Part shown: positions 39,578 to 48,919 of the stretch, in pieces | Position numbering within the stretch: position 1 is the stretch's first letter | How the letters are laid out: every line of letters begins with the position of its first letter | Assembly (NCBI RefSeq): GCF_026625645.1 | Contig: NZ_CP113056.1 | Location: forward strand, 558,001-622,000 | Source: Ancylobacter sp. SL191 | GTDB taxonomy: Bacteria; Pseudomonadota; Alphaproteobacteria; Rhizobiales; Xanthobacteraceae | Length of the DNA stretch: 64,000 nucleotides | Direction of reading: 5' to 3' | Position numbers and translations under genes: made by a program | The notes under the pieces: model-generated | Seen by the model: only the letters and a program-made list of their open reading frames with translations | Database searches by the model: none | Told to the model about the DNA's origin: nothing

Positions 39578-40777
39578 TTATTCATCTGGACCCGTCGTAT
39601 CTGTCACCTTCTCCATCCAAGTGACCACCTTGCCGTCGAGTTCCTCAGCCACGGCCAGATGTGACATGGCCTGATCGGCGCTGGCCCCGTGCCAGTGGCG
39701 CACATTCGGCGGAATCCAGACCAGATCGCCGGGCACTACCTCCTCAATCGGCCCGCCTTCTTTCTGAACCCGGCCACGTCCGGAAATGATGAACAGCGTC
39801 TGGCCCAGCGGGTGCGTGTGCCACGCCGTGCGAGCGCCCGCCGTGAAGTTCACCGTCGCGCCGCTCACGCGCGCCGGCGCATCGCCGCGGAAATTGCCAG
39901 AGACGCGAACGTCACCGGTGAAGTAGGCCGACGGTCCTGGTGTCGAGGGCGCATTCTTGGCGCGGACGATCTTGAGATCGGCATCGGAAGCGGGTGCCGG
40001 CTGCGCCGTCGCGGCGGTGCGGCTGTCGAAAACACGTTGCAGTACGGCCACCGCCGATACGGCGCGCGGCCATCCGGCGTAGAAACCGAGATGGGCCACC
40101 GTCTCGGCGGCCTCGTCGCGCGTCAATCCGTTATCCATCGCCCGATTGGCGTGGAAGGGAAGCTGCTCGGGTTGGCCGATGGCGATCAGCGCCGCCATGG
40201 TGACAAGGCTGCGGTCGCGCGGGGTAAGCTCGGCACGCTGCCACAGATCGCCGAACAGCACCCGGTTGGTGAGTTCAGCCAGCTCGGGCGCGGCCGGTGC
40301 GATGGCTGTGTCGACGGCCACCTTGCGGGCGGCTTCCGCGGCGGCCTCCAGTTCGATGCGCGGTGCCTGGCTGGGAGCCACGGGCCCTATTCCGCGCTCG
40401 TCATAGACGCGCTTGACCTCGATCACGGCCGAGATCGCGTTCGGCCACCCCGAATAGAAGGCGAGTTGGGTAATGACTTCGCCGAGCTCCGCCGGGGTCA
40501 CGCCATTGTCGAGGGCGCGGGCGGCGTGGACACCGATCTGGGCGGTCTTGCCGGTGGCGATCAGCGCCGTCACGGTGACGAGACTGCGGTCACGCGGTTT
40601 GAGGGAATCCCGCACCCAGACCTCGCCGAACAGCACATCGTCGGTGAAATGCCCGAGTCCCGGGGCGACCTGATAGACCGCCTCGGGTGCCACTCGTGCC
40701 CGGCGCACCTCCTCGGCAGCGACAGCCGTGGTGGCGAGGGCGGACAGGGCAAGACTGGCAGCGGTTTTTTTCATCAT
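39578..40777 (-). CDS. Secreted fusion of two carboxymuconolactone-decarboxylase domains and a cupin
   Basis: 399 aa from ATG 40777. Signal peptide (MMKKTAASLALSALATTAVAA). Two CMD/AhpD-like domains repeat the same blocks (FGEVWVRDSLKPRDRSLVT and FGDLWQRAELTPRDRSLVT; FYSGWP and FYAGWP). A C-terminal cupin has metal-type ligands (WHTHPLGQTL, VRHWHG). There is no Cys in the protein, so the AhpD peroxidase chemistry (C-x-x-C) is excluded. Related CMD-cupin pairs act in ring or lactone chemistry, but a periplasmic triple fusion has no clear precedent that I know of. It is the last gene of the cytochrome c-iorA-iorB unit, 83 bp behind iorB. Confidence 0.8.
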   Translation of the reverse strand: MMKKTAASLALSALATTAVAAEEVRRARVAPEAVYQVAPGLGHFTDDVLFGEVWVRDSLKPRDRSLVTVTALIATGKTAQIGVHAARALDNGVTPAELGEVITQLAFYSGWPNAISAVIEVKRVYDERGIGPVAPSQAPRIELEAAAEAARKVAVDTAIAPAAPELAELTNRVLFGDLWQRAELTPRDRSLVTMAALIAIGQPEQLPFHANRAMDNGLTRDEAAETVAHLGFYAGWPRAVSAVAVLQRVFDSRTAATAQPAPASDADLKIVRAKNAPSTPGPSAYFTGDVRVSGNFRGDAPARVSGATVNFTAGARTAWHTHPLGQTLFIISGRGRVQKEGGPIEEVVPGDLVWIPPNVRHWHGASADQAMSHLAVAEELDGKVVTWMEKVTDTTGPDE

Positions 40778-40860
40778 GAAGGCTCCGTAAAGCCCGCATC
40801 GGCGATAGGTCGGCGATAGTCCCGACGGGCCGATGCGGGCGATGGCCTGCGGTCGCAGGA

Positions 40861-43059
40861 TCAGCTCAGGTTGAGATCGGCATTCTTCAGCGGAAGCTGG
40901 CGCACCCTCTTGCCCGTGGCGGCGAAGATGGCGTTCAGCACGGCAGGTGCCGCCACCGCGATGGTCGGCTCGCCGACGCCACCCCAGAAACCGCCGGACG
41001 GCATGGAGATCACCTCCACCTCCGGCATCTCGTCGAGCCGCAGCACGTTGTAAGTGTCGAAGTTCTCCTGCTCGATCCGCCCGTCCTTCACCGTGCATTC
41101 GCCATGGATCATGGCGGAGAGCCCGTAGACGAAAGAACCGCCGACCTGGGCCTCCACCTGCTGCGGGTTCACCACATGGCCGGGGTCCGTCGCGGCCACG
41201 ATGCGATGCATCTTCAGCTGGCCATTGGTGACGGAGACTTCCGCAGCGGCGGCGACATAGCTGCCGAACCCCATGATCTGGGCCACCCCGCGCGCGCGGC
41301 CCGGCGCGGGAGGCGTGTCCCAGCCGATACCCTTGGTCGCCGCTTCCAGTACGGCGAGATGCTTGGGATGATTGCGCATCAGTTTCCGCCGGAAGGCGAG
41401 CGGATCCTGCCCCGTAGCGGCGGCCATTTCGTCGATGAAGCATTCCATGTAGACGGCGTTCTGATTGAGATTCACGCCGCGCCAGAAACCCGGGCGGATG
41501 TGGGGGTTGCGCATGGCGAATTCGATCAGCACATTGGGGATGGTGTAGCCGAGATGCCCTTCCGGGCTGTCGGGCAGAAGGCCCTGATAAACAAGCGGGT
41601 CGCCGTTGCTCGTCATGATCTGGGGAGCCGCGAAGCTGGCGATCGACTGGCCGGCGATGCGCATGTGCAGCGCCTCGACATTGCCCTGTGCATCGAGCGA
41701 GGCGCGGAACCGGGCCTGCGTCACCGGGTGGAACCGCCCCTGGAGCATGTCCTCCTCGCGGGTCCACATCATCTTCACGGGCGTACCGGGCATCGTCTTG
41801 GCGATCAACGTCGCCATCCGCACATACTCGCCCGACAGGCGCCGGCCGAAGCTTCCGCCGATCCGCATCACATGCACGTCGCAGGCTTCGGGCGCGAGGC
41901 CGGAGGCGTTCACCACGGCGGTCAGCGCCACGTCCGGCGCCTGAGTCGGCACCCACGCCTCGCAACGCTCCGGCGTCCAGCGCACGGTCGCGCTGATCAC
42001 TTCCATCGGCGCGTGGTTCTGATAGGGGAAGCCGTAATCCGCTTCAATGATCCGTGACGCACGCGACAGAACCGCGGGGGCATCACCTGAGCGGTTGCCG
42101 ACGAAGGCTTCGGGGGCCGCAAGGGCCTCGCGCAGCATGGCCGAAATCGTGTCGCTGGAGACCTTCGCGTTGTCGCCTTCGTCCCATTCGATGGGCAGGG
42201 CGTCGAGCGCGGTCTTGGCACGCCAGAACGTGTCGGCGACCACCGCCACCGTCTCGTCGTCGACCTTGAGAACCTGCTTGACGCCGCGCATGCCGGAAAC
42301 CGCTGCGGCGTCGAAGCTGCGGAGCTTGCCGCCATGGACGGGGCAGGCCTTGGGAATCGCGACCACCATTCCCGGCATCCGGATGTCCATGCCGTAGACC
42401 AGCGAGCCGTCCAGCTTGTCCATCGTGTCGATGCGCTTCAGCGGCTGGCCGGCGATGGTCCAGTCCTTCGGATCCTTCAGCGCGATGTCGGCGGGCGGCG
42501 TGATGCCGTTGGCGCTCGGGGCGATGGCGCCATAGGTCGTGGAACGTCCGCTGGAGGTGTGGCTGATAACGCCCTTGGCGGCGCGGCATTCCCCGGCCGG
42601 CACACTCCAGCTTCGGGCGGCGGCCTCGATCAGCACGGCGCGCGCCTGCGCACCGCCGAGCCGCAGATAGTCATGCGAGCCGCGGATGGAGCGCGAGCCG
42701 CCGGTCTGCTGCGCTTTCCACACCATGCCGCGGGCCTTGTTGGCCGCGGGATTGACCATCTCGTAGCGGACCTTGTCCCAATCGCAGTCGAGTTCCTCGG
42801 CGACGAGCTGGACGAGACCGGTGAGCGCGCCCTGTCCCATCTCGATACGGGCGACGCGGATGATGACCGTCTCGTCGGGCTGGATCACGACCCAGGCATT
42901 GACCTCCCGCGCCGTCGTCTGCGCCACGGCGCCGAACGGCAGGGGAAAGGTAAAGCCGAAGGTGAAGGCGCCGGCAGCGGCCGCGGCACCTCCGAGGAAT
43001 TTACGGCGCGAGACACGCGCCTGACGGTTGGCATCCGAAGCCGATAGTGTCGCGCTCAT
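40861..43059 (-). CDS. iorB: Molybdopterin-binding large subunit, isoquinoline 1-oxidoreductase (IorB)-like, copy 1
   Basis: 732 aa. A Tat signal (VSRRKFLGGAAAAAGAF) shows export of the folded Mo-cofactor protein to the periplasm. Xanthine-oxidase-family domains follow (GGSFGRRLSGEYVR, GQGALTGLVQL), with the catalytic Glu in GGVGEPTIAV near the C-terminus. IorB-like enzymes hydroxylate N-heterocycles or oxidise aldehydes and pass electrons through the small subunit to a cytochrome. The small subunit follows by gene order (14 bp upstream) and a cytochrome c lies before that. Substrate unknown. A second pair is at 49004-51717. Confidence 0.9.
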   Translation of the reverse strand: MSATLSASDANRQARVSRRKFLGGAAAAAGAFTFGFTFPLPFGAVAQTTAREVNAWVVIQPDETVIIRVARIEMGQGALTGLVQLVAEELDCDWDKVRYEMVNPAANKARGMVWKAQQTGGSRSIRGSHDYLRLGGAQARAVLIEAAARSWSVPAGECRAAKGVISHTSSGRSTTYGAIAPSANGITPPADIALKDPKDWTIAGQPLKRIDTMDKLDGSLVYGMDIRMPGMVVAIPKACPVHGGKLRSFDAAAVSGMRGVKQVLKVDDETVAVVADTFWRAKTALDALPIEWDEGDNAKVSSDTISAMLREALAAPEAFVGNRSGDAPAVLSRASRIIEADYGFPYQNHAPMEVISATVRWTPERCEAWVPTQAPDVALTAVVNASGLAPEACDVHVMRIGGSFGRRLSGEYVRMATLIAKTMPGTPVKMMWTREEDMLQGRFHPVTQARFRASLDAQGNVEALHMRIAGQSIASFAAPQIMTSNGDPLVYQGLLPDSPEGHLGYTIPNVLIEFAMRNPHIRPGFWRGVNLNQNAVYMECFIDEMAAATGQDPLAFRRKLMRNHPKHLAVLEAATKGIGWDTPPAPGRARGVAQIMGFGSYVAAAAEVSVTNGQLKMHRIVAATDPGHVVNPQQVEAQVGGSFVYGLSAMIHGECTVKDGRIEQENFDTYNVLRLDEMPEVEVISMPSGGFWGGVGEPTIAVAAPAVLNAIFAATGKRVRQLPLKNADLNLS

Positions 43060-43072
43060 GGTGTGCTCCCCC

Positions 43073-43540
43073 TCAACCGCGGTTCGCGGCCATGCGCGTG
43101 GCGGCGAGCTTCACGCCCGCCAGCACGCGCGTGTAGGTTCCGCAGCGGCAGATATTGCTGATCTCGGCACGGATATCCTCATCGCTTGGGTTCGGATTCT
43201 GCGCGAGCAGCGATGAAGTGGCCATGATCATGCCGACCTGGCAGTAGCCGCACTGGGCGACGTCAAGTTCGGCCCAGACCTGCTGCACGGGATGCGGGCC
43301 CTGCGCCCCGAGGCCCTCGATCGTGACGATCTTCTGATCCTCGGTGACGGCGCTTATTGGAAGCGCGCAGGAGCGCGTGGCGACGCCGTCGACATGGACC
43401 GTGCAGGCGCCGCACTGGGCGACGCCGCAGCCATATTTCGTTCCGGTCAGGCCGACATGGTCGCGAATGACCCACAGAAGTGGCGTGTCATCCTCGACCT
43501 CGATCTCGACGAGCTTTCCGTTGACGTTGAGCTTGGCCAT
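43073..43540 (-). CDS. iorA: [2Fe-2S] small subunit, IorA-like, copy 1
   Basis: 155 aa from ATG 43540, with GGGAG upstream. A plant-type ferredoxin domain (YGCGVAQCGACTVHVDG, distal Cys in RSCALP) and a C-terminal [2Fe-2S] helical domain (QCGYCQVGM, ICRCGTYTR) are both complete. It transfers electrons from the Mo centre of the adjacent IorB. It has no signal of its own, so it is likely exported together with IorB through Tat. Confidence 0.93.
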   Translation of the reverse strand: MAKLNVNGKLVEIEVEDDTPLLWVIRDHVGLTGTKYGCGVAQCGACTVHVDGVATRSCALPISAVTEDQKIVTIEGLGAQGPHPVQQVWAELDVAQCGYCQVGMIMATSSLLAQNPNPSDEDIRAEISNICRCGTYTRVLAGVKLAATRMAANRG

Positions 43541-43571
43541 CGTGCACTCCCGGCTGAGGTGATGGGGCGGG

Positions 43572-43958
43572 TCAGTTGGTCTGCGGCGGACTCTGCAGAT
43601 AAGCCGTGAGCGCTGCGCGGTCGGTGGCACTCGTCACCGAGATCGTCATGGTGCTCCCCTTCACCATGGCGCGCGGATTGGTGAGGAAGGTGTCGAGCTG
43701 CGCCGCGTCCCAGGTGATGCCAAGGTCGCGCATGCCCTGCGAGTAGCGCGCGCCCTCGACGCTGCCAGCCTTGCGGCCAATCACGCCGCTCAGGCTGGGG
43801 CCGATGCGGTTCTGTCCGGGCTCAAGGGAATGGCAGGAGGCGCAGCGTGTGCGGAACAGGCGTTCTCCGGTCGCCGCGTCCTGTGCGCCGGCCGGAGGGG
43901 CGAGCACCGAAAGGGCGAGAGTCGAGCAGGCAAGTACGGCGAGGAATCGAGAGGACAT
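43572..43958 (-). CDS. Periplasmic c-type cytochrome
   Basis: 128 aa with a signal peptide (MSSRFLAVLACSTLALSVLA, cut near AGAQDA). One haem site CASCH and an axial Met candidate in MVKGSTM; class I cytochrome c of the c550/cy type. It is the first gene of the unit cytochrome-iorA-iorB-CMD/cupin and would accept electrons from IorAB. A LysR-type motif lies 125 bp upstream of its start. Confidence 0.9.
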   Translation of the reverse strand: MSSRFLAVLACSTLALSVLAPPAGAQDAATGERLFRTRCASCHSLEPGQNRIGPSLSGVIGRKAGSVEGARYSQGMRDLGITWDAAQLDTFLTNPRAMVKGSTMTISVTSATDRAALTAYLQSPPQTN

Positions 43959-44082
43959 CCTGTCTCCGGCAAGGTTCGCTATCGTCGGGGCCGGACGGTG
44001 GCGAGCGCCACGCAGGCCTTAGAAGACTGAATCTTACGCAGAGGGATGAGGAGGGATTAGCCAGACTCTCTCGCATGGCGCT

Positions 44083-44101
44083 ATGTGGGAGATTCATCAA
44101 T
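44083..44101 (-). promoter_or_regulatory. LysR-type operator, site 1 (before the cytochrome c unit)
   Basis: ATGT-GGGAGAT-TCATCAAT, an ATGA-N7-TCAT variant with the T-N11-A form, about 125 bp upstream of the cytochrome c start. One of six related sites in the island. The rest of 43959-44186 holds nothing else that I recognise. Confidence 0.6.
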
Positions 44102-44186
44102 CCCACCATCAACTTATCGTTATTGACCAAGGCTGACGAAGTATGGGAAGTGCGACTTCGGAAGCACTTGCGATGGGCGGCATCTG

Positions 44187-45428
44187 TTATCGTTCACGAC
44201 TGAAGGCTTCCGCCACCTCGTCTGCGGCGCGAATTCCACTCAGCAGCGCGCCATGTGCGGTCGAGAAGTCCGTGGGATGCGTCGCCTCGCCGGCGAAGAA
44301 TAACCGATCTTCATAGGGACTCGCCAACCTGGCGCGCGCGCTTCGGTGGCCGGGCAAGGCATGGCTGTAGCCGCCGCCAATGGAAGGTGTCGCGCCCCAG
44401 GAGGAAGCCAGAGCCGGGCGCAACGCGCGGCGCACTTCCCCGCCGAAGAGGGCCGCGAGCTGGTCGATGGCATGGGCGAAGGCGACCGGCGTTCCCTCGT
44501 CACGCACGCGGCGGGCGCCGGCGCCGCCGAGGAAGCACTCGATGACGGGGAACCCGAAGGGCCGGATGTAATAGGTGCCCGATGCCGGATCGTGGAGGTC
44601 GCCCTGCACATGGGTCTCCGCCTCGAATGGCGAGGGACCGATGATCTCCAGAAACAGCTTCTCGTTGCAGCCCAGCGGCAGATGCGCCGCCGCCGCGCGC
44701 CAGGGGTCCAGCGCGGCCGGCCAGCGGATCGCGTCGCCGGCGAGCATATGGGTGGAGACGGTGAGGATCGCCGCCCGGCAGCGCAGCGTGCCGCGCGGGG
44801 TGACGAGTTCAACGGCCGGTCCGTTGATGTCCAGCCGTTCCAGCGGCGTCGCCAGATGCAGCGCCACATCGGCAGGGAAGCGGGAGGCGATCAACGTGCC
44901 GTAGCCCGCCGGCAGGCGCCAGTTAAGCGCGGTCGAGGCGCTGTCATAGGCGGCGTAATCGGCGGCCGAGATGCGCTCCAGTTCGTCGCCGCTGATATAG
45001 CCGCTCAAGGCCTGGAGATAGGCGAGCCAGCGCTCGCCCGGCGCCACGGCGTCAATGGCCCGGTCGCTGGCCGGCGGATACTCAAGGAGCCGCTGGCTCC
45101 AGGCGTCAAAAGCCGCGCCGGCGGCTTCCCACTCCGCCGGGGGCGCGCCGAGATCGCCGAATTGCTGGTCCCAGGCGCTGCGCCGCCGGTCCACGACGAA
45201 ACCGGCGGCCTCGGCGATCCGTGTCCACGGATTGCGGTCGGCCGAATGCAGCCAGCCGCAGCCAAGGTCGAGCGGCAGGCCGCTCATCAGGACGGTCGAG
45301 GCGCGCCCGCCAAGACGCGGCAGGGCCTCCAGCACGACAACCGACAGGCCGCGGCCGGCAAGCCGCCGGGCGGCGCCGATGCCGGCCGCGCCGGCCCCGA
45401 TGATGGCGATGTCGCAAGCGTGGGTCAT
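44187..45428 (-). CDS. Flavin-containing amine oxidase
   Basis: 413 aa. N-terminal FAD fold ([21 protein letters not shown], then EALPRLGGRAST) and C-terminal flavin-binding segment (RLFFAGEATHPTDFSTAHGALLSGIRAA), as in monoamine/polyamine oxidases. No signal peptide, so cytoplasmic. Substrate unknown. It stands alone between the cytochrome unit and the RibD-like gene; its 5' flank holds a dispersed repeat and no LysR-type site, so it may be regulated separately. Confidence 0.88.
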   Translation of the reverse strand: MTHACDIAIIGAGAAGIGAARRLAGRGLSVVVLEALPRLGGRASTVLMSGLPLDLGCGWLHSADRNPWTRIAEAAGFVVDRRRSAWDQQFGDLGAPPAEWEAAGAAFDAWSQRLLEYPPASDRAIDAVAPGERWLAYLQALSGYISGDELERISAADYAAYDSASTALNWRLPAGYGTLIASRFPADVALHLATPLERLDINGPAVELVTPRGTLRCRAAILTVSTHMLAGDAIRWPAALDPWRAAAAHLPLGCNEKLFLEIIGPSPFEAETHVQGDLHDPASGTYYIRPFGFPVIECFLGGAGARRVRDEGTPVAFAHAIDQLAALFGGEVRRALRPALASSWGATPSIGGGYSHALPGHRSARARLASPYEDRLFFAGEATHPTDFSTAHGALLSGIRAADEVAEAFSRER

Positions 45429-45438
45429 ACGGGGATGC

Positions 45439-45507
45439 TAGAGCATTTTCGAGCGACGTGGATTTCTGTTCACGGCAAGAAAATGCGTCAGGCCAATAAT
45501 TTAGAGC
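45439..45507. repeat. Dispersed intergenic repeat of rhizobial type
   Basis: TAGAGCATTTTC ... GAAAATGC ... TAGAGC: an 8-bp inverted repeat (45443-45450 / 45479-45486) bounded by TAGAGC direct repeats. I recall this layout from a common intergenic element in Hyphomicrobiales genomes. Only one copy is in this window. Confidence 0.5.
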
Positions 45508-45511
45508 CCTG

Positions 45512-45533
45512 TTGGTGAGCTGGAGCTCACCAA
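45512..45533 (-). terminator. Hairpin after the RibD-like gene
   Basis: TTGGTGAGCT-GG-AGCTCACCAA, a perfect 10-bp stem 3 bp past the stop at 45537. No T-run follows. Probable transcript end of the adh-ribD-like unit. Confidence 0.5.
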
Positions 45534-45536
45534 GCT

Positions 45537-46232
45537 CTAGGCCAGTTTCACCGCATAGCGAAGATGCACCACGCCGTGATCGAGCGTCTCGGCACTGAGG
45601 AGCGACAGCGTCACCTTGCCGGCGAGCCCGTTCGGGCCAGCGTCGACGATGGCCTCGCTGCCCGGCCGGGCATCGAGCGCAGGCGCGATGAGCACGCTGA
45701 ACTCATCGACGAGGCCAGCGGCGAACAAGGCGCCATTGGCGCGCGCGCCACCCTCCACCGCAAGGCGTCGGATGCCGAACTCCCGCGCCAGAATCTCCAG
45801 TGTCGCGGCGAGGTCGATCTCATCGCCCTCGGCGATGATGTAGGAAACGCCATCGGCTGCGAGTTCGGCGAGGTGGCTGTCCGGCACATCCCGGCCGAGC
45901 AGGGCGATGGCGTGGTCGCCGCCGACGCTCGATCCCTTGAAGTGCACCTTGCCGGAAGGATCGAGCGCGATGGCATAGCTCGCCGCCCGCGTCGCGACAT
46001 GGAGCGGGCGCGCGACCGCGCCGGCCATCGCCGGCGGATGCGGCACGCCCTTGGCCATCTCGGCCATGGTCACACGCCCGACCAGCCAGGCGTCGGCTTT
46101 CAGCGTGCCGTGGACCTGCTCATAGAGCCGACCCCAATCGGCGCGGCCACCCTGCGGGCTGGCGGTGAACCGGCTCGGGTGCAGGCGCCCGTCGAGCGAG
46201 GTTTCCATCAGGCAAATGACATAGGGCTTCAT
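45537..46232 (-). CDS. RibD C-terminal / dihydrofolate-reductase-like oxidoreductase
   Basis: 231 aa from ATG 46232. RibD C-terminal fold (CLMETSLDGRLHP at the N-terminus, AWLVGRVTMAEM, GIRRLAVEGGARANGALFAAGLVDE and the tail TLDHGVVHLRY). The deaminase half of RibD is missing, so it is a stand-alone NADPH reductase of unknown substrate, a type often carried on islands. It lies 61 bp after the alcohol dehydrogenase in the same direction, presumably one unit. Confidence 0.82.
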   Translation of the reverse strand: MKPYVICLMETSLDGRLHPSRFTASPQGGRADWGRLYEQVHGTLKADAWLVGRVTMAEMAKGVPHPPAMAGAVARPLHVATRAASYAIALDPSGKVHFKGSSVGGDHAIALLGRDVPDSHLAELAADGVSYIIAEGDEIDLAATLEILAREFGIRRLAVEGGARANGALFAAGLVDEFSVLIAPALDARPGSEAIVDAGPNGLAGKVTLSLLSAETLDHGVVHLRYAVKLA

Positions 46233-46293
46233 GGGGCGCACCTCGGACGAAGGGACCGCCGGCGATGGCCCGCCAGCGGTCGGGAAACGGGTC

Positions 46294-47361
46294 TCAGGCC
46301 GCGACCGGAGCCGGCAGCGTGGCCATGTCGATGACGAAACGATAGCGCACATCGGCCTTTTCCAGCCGCTCGAACGCCGCGTTGATGTCCTCCATGCGGA
46401 TCATCTCGACATCGGGAAGAACGCCGGCCTTGGCGCAGAAGTTCAGCATCTCCTGCGTTTCCGCGATACCGCCAATGGGCGAACCGGCGATGCGGCGTCG
46501 GCCGAGCAGCAGCGGCACGGTGCTCGGCTCGGCCAGCGGGCCGATCTGGCCGACGATCACCAGCGTCGCGTCGACATCGAGCAGCGGCACATAGGGGTTG
46601 ATATCGTGCTTGACCGGCACGGTGTCGATGATGAGATCAAAGCTACTGGCGGCCTGCGCCATGGCATCCGCGTCGCTCGACACCAGCAGGCGGTCGGCGC
46701 CCAGCGCCAGCGCGTCGGCTTCCTTATCCTTGGTGCGGCTGAGCACCGTGACGTCCGCGCCCATGGCGGCGGCGAGCTTGACCGCCATATGGCCGAGCCC
46801 GCCAAGGCCGACCACGCCGACGCGGCTGCCCGGCCCGACATTCCAGGTGCGCAGCGGCGAATAGGTGGTGATGCCGGCGCAGAGCAGCGGGGCGGCCTTG
46901 GAAAGGTCCAGCCCTTCCGGCACGCGCAGCACGAACTCCTCGCGCGTTACGAGGTGCTTGGAATAGCCGCCCTGGGTCAGCGCGGTCGGCTCGCAGGAAA
47001 AGCGGTCCGTGTCGCTATAGGTCTGGACCGGCCCCTTGCGGCAGAGCTGCTCGAGACCCTTCCGGCACTGATCGCAGCTTTGGCAGGAATCGACGAGGCA
47101 GCCGACCGCCACATGGTCGCCGATCGCGTAATGCTTGACCTCATTTCCGACGGCGGTCACGCGGCCGATGATCTCGTGGCCGGGCACCAGCGGGTAGCGG
47201 CTCCAGCCCCAGTCATTGCGCGCCTGATGCAGGTCGGAATGGCAGACGCCGCAGTAGAGCACCTCCATCGCTACATCGTTCGGCCGCAGCTCACGCCGCT
47301 CGAAATCATAGGGACTGAGCGGGGTCGTCTCCGAGCGCGCCGCATAGCCAACGGTCTTCAT
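46294..47361 (-). CDS. Zinc-dependent alcohol dehydrogenase, YahK/AdhC-like
   Basis: 355-aa MDR-family NADP-dependent dehydrogenase. Catalytic zinc ligands in CGVCHSDLH and GHEIIGRV; structural zinc Cys in CQSCDQCRKGLEQLC; Rossmann motif VGVVGLGGLGHMAVKLA. Such enzymes reduce a wide range of aldehydes to alcohols. Together with IorAB, which oxidises aldehydes or heterocycles, it suggests the island handles reactive carbonyl or aromatic compounds. LysR-type sites lie 112 bp upstream and again before the divergent MFS gene. Confidence 0.92.
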   Translation of the reverse strand: MKTVGYAARSETTPLSPYDFERRELRPNDVAMEVLYCGVCHSDLHQARNDWGWSRYPLVPGHEIIGRVTAVGNEVKHYAIGDHVAVGCLVDSCQSCDQCRKGLEQLCRKGPVQTYSDTDRFSCEPTALTQGGYSKHLVTREEFVLRVPEGLDLSKAAPLLCAGITTYSPLRTWNVGPGSRVGVVGLGGLGHMAVKLAAAMGADVTVLSRTKDKEADALALGADRLLVSSDADAMAQAASSFDLIIDTVPVKHDINPYVPLLDVDATLVIVGQIGPLAEPSTVPLLLGRRRIAGSPIGGIAETQEMLNFCAKAGVLPDVEMIRMEDINAAFERLEKADVRYRFVIDMATLPAPVAA

Positions 47362-47472
47362 GGGCTTCTCCTGTGCCGGGCCGCGCCGCCGCGGGTGCGC
47401 GGCGCCGGGATACCACGCCTGAAGTAGGGCGCGCCGCCCGTCAGGTGTAGAGCCGCCGCGACGCTAGCTCTC

Positions 47473-47491
47473 ATGAAGGGCGTTCATCAAT
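47473..47491 (-). promoter_or_regulatory. LysR-type operator, site 2 (before alcohol dehydrogenase)
   Basis: ATGA-AGGGCGT-TCATCAAT, 112 bp upstream of the adh start. It is in the 322-bp divergent region 47362-47683 shared with the MFS gene. Confidence 0.6.
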
Positions 47492-47531
47492 GCAAGCCGC
47501 GCATGCGAGGCTGGTGGCGCTGGCCGCCGAT

Positions 47532-47550
47532 TGATGAGGCTCCCTCATCA
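47532..47550 (+). promoter_or_regulatory. LysR-type operator, site 3 (before MFS gene)
   Basis: TGATGAG-GCTCC-CTCATCA, a perfect 7-bp inverted repeat containing ATGA-N7-TCAT, 134 bp upstream of the MFS start. Confidence 0.6.
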
Positions 47551-47683
47551 CGCCATGCGCCCTCCGGCCGGTAGTCCCCGGCACGTCTGCCCCCTAGCCT
47601 CGATCGATCCTGCACCACCGCGCCTCCCGCCACGCTGTTGCTCCGTGGCGGCTGGCGCGCGCGCCCACTTCACTGGAATGATC

Positions 47684-48892
47684 ATGTTGACTCACGATAC
47701 GCCTGTCGCCGACGGCATGGTGGAGGCGGCGGCCTCCCCTGCCGCGAACTGGGGCGCGGTCTTCGCGCTCTCGCTCTGCGTCTTCACCCTCATCGCCTCC
47801 GAATTCATGCCGGTGAGCCTGCTCACCCCGATCGCCGCCGAGCTGCGCGTCACCGAAGGACAGGCCGGGCAGGCCATCGCCGTCTCCGGCGCCTTCGCCG
47901 TGGTGACGAGCCTGTTCATCACCGCCATCGCCGGCGGGCTGGACCGCAAGATCCTCCTGCTGATCCTCACTGGCCTGATGATCCTCTCCGGCGCCATCGT
48001 CGCTACCGCCCCGACCTACACCGTGCTGATGATCGGGCGCGCGCTGATCGGCATCGTCATTGGCGGCTTCTGGTCGATGTCGGCGGCGACCGCGATGCGG
48101 CTCGTGCCTAGCCATCAGGTGCCGCGCGCGCTGGCCATCCTCAATGGCGGCAACGCGCTGGCGACCGTGGTCGCGGCCCCGCTCGGCAGCTTCCTGGGCG
48201 GCATCATCGGCTGGCGCGGGGCGTTCTTCTGCGTCGTGCCGATCGCCGCGCTGGTGTTTGTCTGGCAGGTCGTCAGCCTGCCCACCATGCGGGTCGCACC
48301 GTCACCAGGCTCCGGGCACGTCTTCCGCCTGCTGCGCCGGCCCGTCGTCGCGTATGGCATGGCGGCGATGAGCCTGTTCTTCATGGGGCAGTTCACCCTG
48401 TTCACCTATCTGCGGCCGTTCCTCGAAACGGTGACGCGGGCGGACCTCACGACCCTCTCGCTCCTCCTGCTGCTGATCGGGGTCACCGGCTTCATCGGCA
48501 CGCTGCTGATCGAGCGCTTCGTGAAGACGGGCCTCTACCGCACGCTCATCGTCATTCCCGCGCTGATGGCCCTCATCGCGGCGGCGCTGATCGGGTTCGG
48601 CACCTCGCTGATCGTCACCGCCGGCCTGCTCGGTGTCTGGGGCCTGCTCGCCACCTCGGCGCCTGTCGGCTGGTGGACCTGGCTGGCGCGGACGCTGCCG
48701 CGCGATGCGGAGGCCGGCGGTGGGCTGATGGTCGCCATGGTCCAGTTCGCCATCACGTTGGGCGCCACGCTCGGCGGCCTGCTGTTCGACACGAGCGGCT
48801 ACGCGGCGACCTTCGGTGCCGCCGCCGCGCTTCTGGCGATTGCCGCCGGGCTGGCCCTGCTGACCGGCCGGCGCGCCTCGGCCCCCATTTGA
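47684..48892 (+). CDS. MFS exporter, sugar-efflux/AraJ-like (DHA1)
   Basis: 402 aa from ATG 47684, chosen because TGGA lies 6 nt upstream; ATG 47678 is an alternative. Twelve helices. Motif A-like loop GGLDRKILLLI between helices 2 and 3, and ALIGIVIGGFWSMSAATAMRLVP as in the AraJ/YdhP/NepI group. It would export a small organic compound by proton antiport. Divergent from adh, sharing the two LysR-type sites. Confidence 0.9.
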   Translation: MLTHDTPVADGMVEAAASPAANWGAVFALSLCVFTLIASEFMPVSLLTPIAAELRVTEGQAGQAIAVSGAFAVVTSLFITAIAGGLDRKILLLILTGLMILSGAIVATAPTYTVLMIGRALIGIVIGGFWSMSAATAMRLVPSHQVPRALAILNGGNALATVVAAPLGSFLGGIIGWRGAFFCVVPIAALVFVWQVVSLPTMRVAPSPGSGHVFRLLRRPVVAYGMAAMSLFFMGQFTLFTYLRPFLETVTRADLTTLSLLLLLIGVTGFIGTLLIERFVKTGLYRTLIVIPALMALIAAALIGFGTSLIVTAGLLGVWGLLATSAPVGWWTWLARTLPRDAEAGGGLMVAMVQFAITLGATLGGLLFDTSGYAATFGAAAALLAIAAGLALLTGRRASAPI

Positions 48893-48919
48893 CCCCACCG
48901 GCCGGACCGCCAAAAAGCA

